NCBI RefSeq assembly: GCF_001535545.1
Contig: NZ_CP014141.1
Location: 620,001 to 684,000, forward strand
Length of the DNA: 64,000 nucleotides
Direction of reading: 5' to 3'
Source of the DNA: Thermus parvatiensis
GTDB lineage: Bacteria; Deinococcota; Deinococci; Deinococcales; Thermaceae
The position numbers were made by a program, and so were the translations under genes. Each line of letters begins with the position of its first letter. The first letter of the stretch is position 1. Shown piece by piece: positions 1-7,454 of the stretch. Below the pieces are notes generated by a model. The model saw only the letters and a program-made list of their open reading frames with translations. It was not told the origin of the DNA and did not search any database.

Positions 1-465
1 GGGGTGGCCGGAGAAGGCGTGGAGCACCGCCCGCTTGGGCCTATGGAGAAGGAGCCAGGCGGCGAGGTCCTCCTCGGCCTTGCCGTCCTTGCTCCGCACG
101 TGGAGGACCAAGGGAAGTCCGAGTTCCTCCGCCAGGGCCGCCTGGAAGTCCAGGGCCTTGAGCTGGGCGGCCTTTGTCTCCGGGGTCCAGTGGTAGTCCA
201 GGCCCGTCTCCCCGATGGCCCGCACCCGCTCGCTTCGGGCGTAGTGGCGGAGGGCCTCCTCCACCTCGGGGGAGAGGAGGTGGGCGCTCGTGGGGTGGAG
301 GCCCACTGCGGCGTAGACGTTTCCCTGGGCCAGGCTTAGGGTCTTCTCCCAGCGGCCCGGGTCCACCCCCAGGGTGAGCACGGCCCGAAGCTCGGGGAGG
401 TGGGCTGTGGCCTCGGCGAGCTCCTCCGGTTCCAGGAAGTCCAGGTGGGCGTGGGTGTCGGTCAC
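1..465 (-). CDS. TatD family metal-dependent DNase (3' end outside window)
   Basis: The visible 155 residues are the N-terminal part of a TatD-type TIM-barrel metallo-hydrolase. Seen: THAHLD with His5 and His7, GLHP (His57), GETGLDYH (Glu86), VLHVR (His122) and LHAFSG (149-153); these are the conserved metal-ligand positions of the family, which has 3'-5' DNase activity. The C-terminal part with the last ligand Asp lies beyond position 1. The GTG start at 465 is preceded after 8 nt by TATAAA, so the mRNA is probably leaderless. Family assignment is firm; the physiological substrate is not known from sequence. Confidence 0.93.
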   Translation of the reverse strand, partial: MTDTHAHLDFLEPEELAEATAHLPELRAVLTLGVDPGRWEKTLSLAQGNVYAAVGLHPTSAHLLSPEVEEALRHYARSERVRAIGETGLDYHWTPETKAAQLKALDFQAALAEELGLPLVLHVRSKDGKAEEDLAAWLLLHRPKRAVLHAFSGHP

Positions 466-473
466 GGGACCAC

Positions 474-479
474 TTTATA
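474..479 (-). promoter_or_regulatory. -10 box of the TatD gene (leaderless)
   Basis: TATAAA on the minus strand, 8 nt before the GTG start at 465. Spacing matches the other leaderless starts in this window. Confidence 0.55.
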
Positions 480-541
480 CCCTTCCGGGTTCCTCCGTCC
501 GACTGGCCCGGGGAAGCTTCCTAGGGACCTTTTGCCGGGGC

Positions 542-569
542 CCCCACGCTGGCTTGCGCCAGCGTGGGG
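542..569 (-). terminator. GCAA-loop hairpin terminator of the CoA-transferase operon
   Basis: Perfect 12-bp stem (542-553 with 558-569). On the minus strand the loop is GCAA, a GNRA tetraloop. It lies 5 nt past the stop of the minus-strand gene ending at 575. There is no clear U tract, as is common for Thermus terminators. Confidence 0.7.
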
Positions 570-574
570 TGGGA

Positions 575-1909
575 TTACGGCCTCCCGCGCTTTTCCTCCG
601 GCCCCTTCAGGTCCACGCCGGGGTAGCTCCGGGGGAGGAGGCCCCGCTCCCAGGCGCCCTGGAGGAGGGCCTCGCGGAAGTCCGGGTGGGCGATGGCGAT
701 GAGGGCCTTGGCCCTTTCCCTTAGGGAGCGGCCGAAGAGCTCGGCGATGCCCCACTCGGTCACCACGTAGTGCACGTCGGCCCGGGTGGTGACCACCCCC
801 GCCCCCGGGCGTAGGTAGGGGACGATGCGGCTATGGCCCTTGGCGGTGGAGGGCAGGGCGATGATGGGCCTGCCTCCCTCGCTCCGCGCCGCCCCCCGGA
901 TGAAGTCCAGCTGGCCCCCGAAGCCAGAGTAGATGCGGGTGCCGATGGAGTCCGCCACCACCTGGCCCGTGAGGTCCACCTCAATGGCCGAGTTGATGGC
1001 CACCATCTTGCGGTTTTGGGCGATGACGAAGGGGTCGTTCACGTAGTCGGCGGGGTGGAGTTCAAAGAGGGGGTTGTCGTGGACGAAGCGGTAGAGCCTT
1101 TCCGAGCCCAGGACGAAGGTGCCGATGATCTTGCCGGGGTGCAGGGTCTTTTTGGCCCCGGTGATGAGGCCCTTTTCCCAAGCCTCGAGGACCCCGTCTG
1201 AGATCATCTCCGTGTGGATGCCAAGGCCCCGCCGGCCTTCTAGGCTTGCCAAGACCGCGTCGGGGATGGCCCCGATGCCCATCTGCAGGGTGGCCCCGTC
1301 CTCGATGAGGCCCGCCACGTGCTCCCCGATCCTCCGCTCCACCTCGCCAAACCCCTCTCGCTTGAGCTCGGGCAGGGGCCAGTCCAGCTCCACGATGGCG
1401 GTGAAGCGGGAAACGTGGACGAAAGTGTCCCCCAGGGTCCTCGGCATCCTGGGGTTCACCATGGCGATGACGATGGGGGCGGCCTCCATCGCCGCCTTGG
1501 TGGCGATGACCTCCACCCCCAAGGAGCAAAAACCGTGCTCGTCGGGCGGGGAGACCTGGACGATGGCGGCGTCCAAGGGGAGGATGCCCCGCTTGAAGAG
1601 CCAGGGCACCTGGTGGAGCATGACGGGCACGTAGTCGGCCCGGCCCTGGTTCACCGCCTCCCGGTCGGCGGGGCCCACGAAGAGGGAGCGCCTTCGGAAG
1701 TGCCCCTCCATCTCCAAAGAGGCGAAGGGGTCTTCCCCCATCTGCAGGAGGTGGACGAGCTCCACGTTTTCCAGCTCGTCCTTGCGGGCGGCGAGGGCCT
1801 TGAGGAGGGGCGTGGGGGTGGCGGCGTTGCCGGAGACGAAGACCCGCATCCCCGAGCGGATCAGGCCCACGGCGTCCTCGGGGGAGGTGAGCTTCTTGCG
1901 GTAGCTCAT
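575..1909 (-). CDS. Acetyl-CoA hydrolase / 4-hydroxybutyrate CoA-transferase family protein
   Basis: 444 residues, the usual length for the acyl-CoA hydrolase/transferase family (Cat1, AbfT type), which moves CoA between carboxylic acids through a glutamyl-CoA intermediate. The family motif HTEMISDG (near residue 240), carrying the catalytic Glu, is present, as are the N-terminal MSYRKKLTSPEDA segment and C-terminal SGFGGQLDFIRGA. The ATG at 1909 overlaps the stop of the upstream alanine dehydrogenase-like gene as ATGA, so the two are translationally coupled. A joint role in amino acid or organic acid catabolism is inference; the acyl substrate cannot be read from sequence. Confidence 0.88.
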   Translation of the reverse strand: MSYRKKLTSPEDAVGLIRSGMRVFVSGNAATPTPLLKALAARKDELENVELVHLLQMGEDPFASLEMEGHFRRRSLFVGPADREAVNQGRADYVPVMLHQVPWLFKRGILPLDAAIVQVSPPDEHGFCSLGVEVIATKAAMEAAPIVIAMVNPRMPRTLGDTFVHVSRFTAIVELDWPLPELKREGFGEVERRIGEHVAGLIEDGATLQMGIGAIPDAVLASLEGRRGLGIHTEMISDGVLEAWEKGLITGAKKTLHPGKIIGTFVLGSERLYRFVHDNPLFELHPADYVNDPFVIAQNRKMVAINSAIEVDLTGQVVADSIGTRIYSGFGGQLDFIRGAARSEGGRPIIALPSTAKGHSRIVPYLRPGAGVVTTRADVHYVVTEWGIAELFGRSLRERAKALIAIAHPDFREALLQGAWERGLLPRSYPGVDLKGPEEKRGRP

Positions 1910-2943
1910 TCTAGGTGGCCTCCTTTCTCGCCGAAAAGAAGGTAGGCCCCCTGGCGGAGCCCGGGGACCTTTAGGGGGTCGTCTTCCACCTGGAGCAAAA
2001 AGGGCAAGAGGGTAGCGGTGAGGGCGTGGCTTGCGGTGCGGGGTACCAGGGCGGGAACGTTGGGGAGGCAGAAGTGGGTGACGCCCATCTCCTGGTAGAC
2101 CCCAGGGCGGCTGGTTTCCGAGACGCCCCCCTGGTCTATGGAGAAGTCCAGGAGGACGCTTCCGGGGCGCATGCGGGCGAGGAGGCCGCGGGTGAGGAGA
2201 AGGGGGGTGCGCTCCCCAGGGACGGCCACCGCCCCCACCAGGACGTCGGCGAAGGCCACGTACCGCTCCAGGCGGTCCTGGGTGACGAGGGCGGTGATGG
2301 CCCCCGGGGCCTCCCGGGCGGCCTCCTCCAGCGGGGGAAGGGCCCGGTCCAGGAGGTGGACCGAGGCCCCCGCGCCCAGAAAGGCCCGCGCCGCCGCCCG
2401 GCCCAGGACCCCCGCCCCCAGGACGACCACGTCGGCCGGGGGGATGCCCACCAGGCCGGAGAGGAGGATGCCCGGGCCCTGGGGGGCCTCGAGGAGCCGC
2501 TCGGCGAGCTGGGGGGCCATGCGCCCGGCGATCTCGCTCATGGCCCTTAGGACGGGGCGGCGGCCCTCCTCGCCCACCAGCTCGTAGCCGATGGCGGTGA
2601 GGCCCTTTTGGGCCATGGCCTCCACGAGGGGGCTTTCCGCCACCGCCAGGTGGAGGAAGGCCATGAGGACGGCGTTTTTGCGCATGAGCCCCACCTCCTC
2701 GAGGGTGGGGCGGGCCACCTTGAGCACCACCTGGGGGCGGCCGAAGGCCTCCTCCCGGCCCACGAGCCTGGCCCCCGCCTCCTCGTAGGCCTCGTCGGGA
2801 AAGCCCGCCCCTTCCCCCGCGCCCCGCTCCACGTAGACCCGGTGCCCCGAGGCGACGAGCTCCCGCACCCCCTGGGGCGTGAGGGGCACCCGCCTTTCCG
2901 GGATCTCCCCGCCCGACCGTTCTTTGGGCACGCCGAACTCCAT
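1906..2943 (-). CDS. ald: Alanine dehydrogenase/PNT family protein
   Basis: 345 residues (Bacillus Ald is about 378; the C-terminal tail is shorter here). Residues lining the pyruvate site of alanine dehydrogenase are kept: Lys in VVLKVARP, His in AFLHLA, Asp in FSIDQGG. The NAD-binding core VVVLGAGVLGRAAA is intact, as are MSEIAGRMA and PALVPRTAS. Family knowledge: NAD-dependent interconversion of alanine and pyruvate. It is the first gene of a two-gene unit with a CoA-transferase. It could be a paralogue with another substrate, so the symbol is tentative. A -10-like TAGGCT ends 6 nt before the ATG. Confidence 0.82.
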   Translation of the reverse strand: MEFGVPKERSGGEIPERRVPLTPQGVRELVASGHRVYVERGAGEGAGFPDEAYEEAGARLVGREEAFGRPQVVLKVARPTLEEVGLMRKNAVLMAFLHLAVAESPLVEAMAQKGLTAIGYELVGEEGRRPVLRAMSEIAGRMAPQLAERLLEAPQGPGILLSGLVGIPPADVVVLGAGVLGRAAARAFLGAGASVHLLDRALPPLEEAAREAPGAITALVTQDRLERYVAFADVLVGAVAVPGERTPLLLTRGLLARMRPGSVLLDFSIDQGGVSETSRPGVYQEMGVTHFCLPNVPALVPRTASHALTATLLPFLLQVEDDPLKVPGLRQGAYLLFGEKGGHLE

Positions 2944-3012
2944 GCCCCAAGCCTACGCCGAAAGCCCCGGGGCGGATGTCCTTGGGGAAGAGGCCCCCAC
3001 GTGGCGGCCGCC

Positions 3013-3061
3013 GGGGCGCTTGGGCGTTTCGCCCCCTGCGTTCTTACGGCCCAAGCGCCCC
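3013..3061 (-). terminator. Long inverted repeat downstream of glpX
   Basis: Two perfect 13-nt arms, GGGGCGCTTGGGC (3013-3025) and its complement (3049-3061), separated by 23 nt. It sits between the stop of glpX (3077) and the start of the alanine dehydrogenase-like gene (2943), both on the minus strand. Most simply a terminator for the his/glpX operon; the long loop is unusual. Confidence 0.5.
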
Positions 3062-3076
3062 CAGGGGCCTCCCCGT

Positions 3077-4044
3077 TTAGACCCGGATGGTGACCCGGGC
3101 GCCCGTCTCAAAGAGGTGGATGGAGTCTATGAAGCGCACCACCCGTGTGGCGTGGCCCATGACGATGGAGTGGGTCCTGGCCCCGCCCCCGAAGAAGCGC
3201 ACGCCCTCCAGGATGTCCCCGTCGGTGATCCCGGTGGCGGCGAAGACGATCTCCTTGCCCGGGGCCAGGTCCTCGGTCTTGTAGATGCGGTGCTCGTCCC
3301 CGCCCATGGCTTTTAACCGTTCCCGCTCCTCCTCGCTTTGGGGGACGAAGCGGGCCTGGATCTCCCCGCCCAGGCATTTTAGGGCGGCGGCGGCTAAGAC
3401 CCCTTCTGGGGCTCCGCCGATGCCCATCACCGCGTGGACCCCGGTGCCGCGGATGGCGGCGGCCAGGGCGGCGATCACGTCCCCGTCGGAGATGAGCTTG
3501 ACCCGGGCCCCCGCTTCCCGGATCTCCCGGATGAGCCTTTCGTGCCGGGGGCGGTCCAGGACCACCACCACCAGGTCCTCCACGGAGCGCTGGAGGGCGA
3601 GGGCCAGGGCCTTGAGGTTGGCGGAGACGGGCCAGGTGAGGTCCACGAGGCCGGCGGCGGGCGGGGGACGATGAGCTTTTCCATGTACATGTCGGGGGCG
3701 TGGAAGAGCCCGCCCTTTTCGCTCAGGGCGATCACGGTCACGGCGTTGGGCAGGCCCTTGGCGGCGGTGGTGGTGCCCTCCACGGGGTCCACGGCGATGT
3801 CCACCTCCAGCCCCCCCTGGCCCAGGACCTCCCCGATGTAGAGCATGGGGGCCTCGTCCATCTCCCCCTCGCCGATGACCACGGTGCCCCTTATGGGGAG
3901 TTCGTTCAGCACCCGGCGCATGGCCTGGGTGCCCGCCTCGTCCACCGCCTCCTTGTCCCCCTTGCCCGCGAAGCGGCTCGCGGCCAGGGCCGCTTGCTCC
4001 GTGACCCGGACGACCTCGAGGACCAGCCGGCGTTCAATTTCCAT
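3077..4044 (-). CDS. glpX: Fructose-1,6-bisphosphatase class II, GlpX (one frame break)
   Basis: Hydrolyses fructose-1,6-bisphosphate to fructose 6-phosphate in gluconeogenesis. Seen: [10 protein letters not shown] and DPVEGTT (Li-sensitive phosphatase metal site), [24 protein letters not shown] and [10 protein letters not shown]. Two overlapping frames join at a G5 run (3663-3667). One extra G gives [15 protein letters not shown] and a 322-residue protein, the normal size. The break is therefore probably a sequencing error. ATG 4044 ([12 protein letters not shown]) fits the family start; an upstream in-frame ATG at 4056 is less likely. The gene start overlaps the end of hisIE, so it is the last gene of the Uma2-hisF-hisIE operon. 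Confidence 0.9.
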
Positions 4045-4678
4045 GGCTTCCATCATAAGGGCTTCGCGGCCGGTGCCGCTCCCAGAGGGTCTTCGCCAGG
4101 TCCTCGGGGGTGAGGCCGAGCTCCGCCAGGGTGAGGAGGAGGTGGAAGAGGAGGTCCGCCGCCTCGTGGCGAAGCTCCTCGGGGTTTTGGTTCTTGGCGG
4201 CGAGGATCACCTCCCCCGCTTCCTCCCCGATCTTCTTTAGGATCCGGTCCAGGCCCGCTTGGTGCATCCGGGCCACGTAGCTTCCCTCGGGGAGGGTCCT
4301 TAGGCGCTCCTTGATGGTGGCGTAGACCTGGCCCACCACGAAGCCGAGGTCCTTCTCCCCTTCAAGGAGGGCCCGGTGGAAGCAGGTCCTCTCCCCCGTG
4401 TGGCAGGCGGGGCCTTGGGGGACCACCCGGTAGACCACGGCGTCCCCGTCACAGTCCAGAAGGACCTCCACCACCTCCTGGACGTTCCCGGAGGTTTCCC
4501 CCTTGCGCCAAAGGGCCTGGCGGCTTCGGCTATAGAAGGTGCTCCGCCTCGTCCTTAGGGTTTCCTCCAGGGCCTCCCGGTTGGCGTAGGCCAGGGTGAG
4601 GACCTCCCCGGTGCGGGCGTCCTGGACCACCACGGGGACGAGGCCCTTTTCGTCAAAACGGACGGCGGAAAGGTCCAT
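4034..4678 (-). CDS. hisI: HisIE: phosphoribosyl-AMP cyclohydrolase / phosphoribosyl-ATP pyrophosphatase
   Basis: Bifunctional enzyme for steps 2 and 3 of histidine biosynthesis, 214 residues. The N-terminal HisI domain (about 1-115) shows [16 protein letters not shown], the metal-site [11 protein letters not shown] and the CHTGERTCF cysteines. The C-terminal HisE domain (about 120-205) has [16 protein letters not shown] and [11 protein letters not shown], the MazG-like acidic helices binding Mg. Four bases separate it from hisF upstream, and it overlaps glpX downstream by 11 nt, so it is in one operon with both. Confidence 0.97.
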   Translation of the reverse strand: MDLSAVRFDEKGLVPVVVQDARTGEVLTLAYANREALEETLRTRRSTFYSRSRQALWRKGETSGNVQEVVEVLLDCDGDAVVYRVVPQGPACHTGERTCFHRALLEGEKDLGFVVGQVYATIKERLRTLPEGSYVARMHQAGLDRILKKIGEEAGEVILAAKNQNPEELRHEAADLLFHLLLTLAELGLTPEDLAKTLWERHRPRSPYDGSHGN

Positions 4679-4682
4679 GCCC

Positions 4683-5441
4683 CTAGTCTAGCCGGACGTG
4701 CACGCCTTTTTCCGCCAGGTAGCGCTTGAGTAGGGGGATGGGGATCTCCCCGAAGTGGAAGACGCTGGCCGCCAAGGCGGCCTCGGCCCCCGCCTGGAAG
4801 GCCTCGAGGAAATGCTCCATCCGCCCGGCCCCCCCGCTTGCGATCACCGGAACCCCCACCGCCTCGGCCACCATCCGGGTGAGCCTGAGGTCGTACCCCT
4901 CCTTGGTCCCGTCCCGGTCCATGCTGGTGAGGAGGATCTCCCCGGCCCCAAGCTCCACCCCCTTCACCGCCCACTCCACGGCGTGGAGGCCCGTGGGCAC
5001 GCGCCCCCCCGCCACGTAGACCTCGGGGAAGTCCCCCCGCCACCGGGCGTCTATGGCCAGGACCACCGCCTGGGCGCCGAAGTGGTCGGAAAGCTCCCGG
5101 ATGAGCTCGGGCCGCCTCACCGCGGCGGAGTTCACGCTCACCTTGTCGGCCCCCGAAAGGAGGAGCTTCCTCGCGTCCTCCAAGGAGCGCACCCCCCCGC
5201 CCACGGTGAGGGGGATGAAGACCCTCTCCGCCACCCTCGCCACCACGTCCAGGAGGATGGCCCGTTCCTCGTGGGTGGCGGAGATGTCCAGGAAGACGAG
5301 CTCGTCGGCCCCCGCCTCGTCGTAGGCCCGGGCCGCCTCCACGGGGTCACCGGCGTCCCTTAGGTTCACGAAGTTCACGCCCTTGACCACGCGGCCCGCG
5401 TGGACGTCCAAGCAAGGGACGATGCGCTTGGCGAGGCTCAT
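4683..5441 (-). CDS. hisF: Imidazole glycerol phosphate synthase cyclase subunit HisF
   Basis: 252 residues, full length. HisF is the TIM-barrel subunit that takes ammonia from HisH and makes imidazole glycerol phosphate and AICAR. Catalytic Asp11 is in [14 protein letters not shown]; the second catalytic Asp is in [10 protein letters not shown]. Phosphate-binding loops [18 protein letters not shown] and VIASGGAG are present. The ATG at 5441 overlaps the stop of the upstream Uma2-like gene as ATGA. HisH is not in the window, so the his genes are scattered. Confidence 0.98.
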   Translation of the reverse strand: MSLAKRIVPCLDVHAGRVVKGVNFVNLRDAGDPVEAARAYDEAGADELVFLDISATHEERAILLDVVARVAERVFIPLTVGGGVRSLEDARKLLLSGADKVSVNSAAVRRPELIRELSDHFGAQAVVLAIDARWRGDFPEVYVAGGRVPTGLHAVEWAVKGVELGAGEILLTSMDRDGTKEGYDLRLTRMVAEAVGVPVIASGGAGRMEHFLEAFQAGAEAALAASVFHFGEIPIPLLKRYLAEKGVHVRLD

Positions 5442-5968
5442 AGGGGGGGCTGGAAGAGGAACGCCGCCTGGGGCAGGAGGAGGGGAGCGATCTTTTCCCC
5501 TTTGGCGATCCGGAAGCGGCGGTGGAAGCGGTCCTCCCTGGGTTCCCGGTGGACCTCGAGGCCCTCCCGGGTGAGGAGCCAGACCTCGGGAAGGCCTGCC
5601 CGCGCGTAGAGGGGAAGCTTCTTCTCCCGGTCCCAGGCCTCGGTGGAGAGGCTAACCTCCACCAGGAGGAGCACGTCCTCCGGGCCGGGATGGGCCTGGG
5701 TGTAGAAGTCCTCCCGGGGCTTGAGGAGGAGGAGGTCGGGGAGGAGGAGGCTTTCCTCGGAGAGGCGCAAGGGGCTTTGCACCCGGAGTTGGGCAAGCCC
5801 CGCCACCCTGGGGCCCAGGACGAAGAGGAGCCAGTCCAGAAGCCCCGCGTGCTCGCTGGAAGGGGGGGCCATCTCGTAGACCTCGCCGTCTAGGAGTTCC
5901 AGGCGGAGTTCGGGGTGGAGCGCCCCCAAGGCCTCCACCTCCTCCACCCGGAACCGGTGCCGCACCAT
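5438..5968 (-). CDS. Uma2 family (DUF820) PD-(D/E)XK-like nuclease domain protein
   Basis: 176 residues. The PD-(D/E)XK-type core is visible: Asp in LLLPDLLLL, Glu in LLLVEVSLS, and Lys in [10 protein letters not shown], followed by [17 protein letters not shown]. Family members are abundant in thermophiles and cyanobacteria and of unknown function. The start is chosen from the promoter: TATAAT (5976-5981, minus) lies 7 nt before ATG 5968, and an earlier ATG at 5977 falls inside that box. It is the first gene of the hisF-hisIE-glpX transcription unit through an ATGA overlap. A link to histidine synthesis is not implied. Confidence 0.8.
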   Translation of the reverse strand: MVRHRFRVEEVEALGALHPELRLELLDGEVYEMAPPSSEHAGLLDWLLFVLGPRVAGLAQLRVQSPLRLSEESLLLPDLLLLKPREDFYTQAHPGPEDVLLLVEVSLSTEAWDREKKLPLYARAGLPEVWLLTREGLEVHREPREDRFHRRFRIAKGEKIAPLLLPQAAFLFQPPL

Positions 5969-5975
5969 GGAGCCC

Positions 5976-6011
5976 ATTATACTTTTCCAAAAGCCTTTCC
6001 GGTGCTACCAT
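5976..6011. promoter_or_regulatory. Divergent leaderless promoters of the Uma2-his operon and trmFO
   Basis: Minus strand TATAAT at 5981-5976 is 7 nt before ATG 5968. Plus strand TACCAT at 6006-6011 is 7 nt before ATG 6019. Neither gene has a Shine-Dalgarno sequence at a useful distance. Confidence 0.7.
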
Positions 6012-6018
6012 CTAAAGG

Positions 6019-7334
6019 ATGGAACGGGTGAACGTGGTGGGCGGTGGCCTCGCGGGGAGCGAGGCCGCCTGGACCCTCTTGCGCCTGGGCGTTCCCGTGC
6101 GCCTTTTTGAGATGCGCCCCAAGCGCATGACCCCGGCCCACGCCACGGACCGCTTCGCCGAGATCGTCTGCTCCAACTCCCTGGGCGGGGAAGGGGAGAC
6201 GAACGCCAAGGGGCTTCTGCAGGCGGAGATGCGCCAGGCGGGAGGCCTCGTCATGGAAGCGGCGGAAAGGGCCCGGGTTCCCGCCGGGGGGCCTTGGCCG
6301 TGGACCGGGAGGAGTTCAGCGGCTACATCACGGAAAGGCTTTCCCGGCACCCCCTAATAGAGGTGGTGCGGGAGGAGGTGGGGGAGATCCCGGAGGGGAT
6401 CACCATCTTGGCCACGGGGCCTTTGACCTCCGAGGCCTTGGCCGAGGCCTTGAAAAGGCGTTTCGGCGACCACTTCCTCGCCTACTACGACGCCGCAAGC
6501 CCCATCGTCCTCTACGAGAGCATTGACCTCACGAAGTGCTTCCGCGCCGGGCGCTACGGTCAGAGCGCCGACTACCTCAACTGCCCCATGACCGAGAAGG
6601 AGTACCGGCGCTTCTACGAGGCCCTCGTGCAGGCAGAAAAGCACGTGCCCCATGACTGGGAAAACCTTCAGTTCTTTGAAGCCTGCGTCCCTGTGGAGGA
6701 GCTCGCCCGGAGGGGCTACCAGACCCTCCTCTTCGGCCCCATGAAGCCCGTGGGCCTCGTGGACCCCCGCACGGGGAAGGAGCCTTATGCCGTGGTGCAA
6801 CTTCGCCAGGAGGACAAGGCGGGGCGGATGTGGAGCCTGGTGGGCTTCCAGACGGGGCTCAAGTGGCCGGAGCAAAAGCGCCTCATTCAGATGATCCCCG
6901 GTCTGGAAAACGCCGAGATCGTCCGCTACGGAGTGATGCACCGGAACACCTACCTAAACGCCCCGAGGCTCCTTGGCGAGACCCTGGAGTTTAGGGAGGC
7001 GGAAGGGCTTTTCGCCGCCGGGGTCTTGGCCGGGGTGGAGGGGTATTTGGAAAGCGCCGCCACGGGCTTTTTGGCCGGGCTCAACGCCGCCCGGCGGGCC
7101 TTGGGCCTTCCCCCTGTGGCGCCCCCCGAGGAGAGCATGCTGGGGGGGCTTGTGCGCTACCTGGCCACGGCCAACCCCGAGGGCTTCCAGCCCATGTACG
7201 CCAACTGGGGCCTGGTGCCTGCGGTGGAGGGGCGGATGGGCAAGAAGGAGAAGCGGCAGGCCATGTACCGGAGGGGCCTCGAGGCCTTCTCCGCCTGGCT
7301 TTCCGGCCTGAACCCGTCCCTTCCCCGCCCCTAG
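6019..7334 (+). CDS. trmFO: TrmFO, folate-dependent tRNA (uracil-54) C5-methyltransferase (one frame break)
   Basis: Forms ribothymidine at tRNA position 54 using methylenetetrahydrofolate and FAD. The N-terminal FAD site [15 protein letters not shown] (4-18) and [12 protein letters not shown] are followed by [10 protein letters not shown] with the family Cys. The C-terminal part shows [27 protein letters not shown] and [12 protein letters not shown]. The frame breaks in a G6 run at 6286-6291; a seventh G gives [17 protein letters not shown] and 438 residues, the normal length. Likely a sequencing error. The start is leaderless, 7 nt after TACCAT. Confidence 0.93.
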
Positions 7335-7350
7335 GCGGCCCTCGTCTGAG

Positions 7351-7454
7351 ATGCCCCTCCACGTTCTCCTCTTCGCCGTGCCCGAGAAGGACGAGGAGGC
7401 GGTGGCCGCCCTCCTGGCGGAGGCGGGGCCCTGGGCCGGGGTGCGGTCCTCTAG
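7351..7454 (+). CDS. Possible 34-residue small protein (needs one restored base)
   Basis: An ATG 16 nt after the trmFO stop opens [19 protein letters not shown] with Thermus-like codon use, then runs into uvrA antisense. If one base is restored in the GC-rich runs around 7425-7441 (the same error type as elsewhere here), the frame ends at TAG 7452-7454. That stop interlocks with the uvrA stop in the palindrome CTAG. No homologue recognised and no Shine-Dalgarno sequence. It may be a real small gene or a remnant. Confidence 0.3.

Noticed and set aside
575-2950. A 791-codon frame suggesting a fusion upstream of the CoA-transferase
   Set aside because: The first about 347 codons are a Gly/Pro/Arg-rich shadow of the alanine dehydrogenase-like gene; the real start is ATG 1909 with an ATGA overlap.
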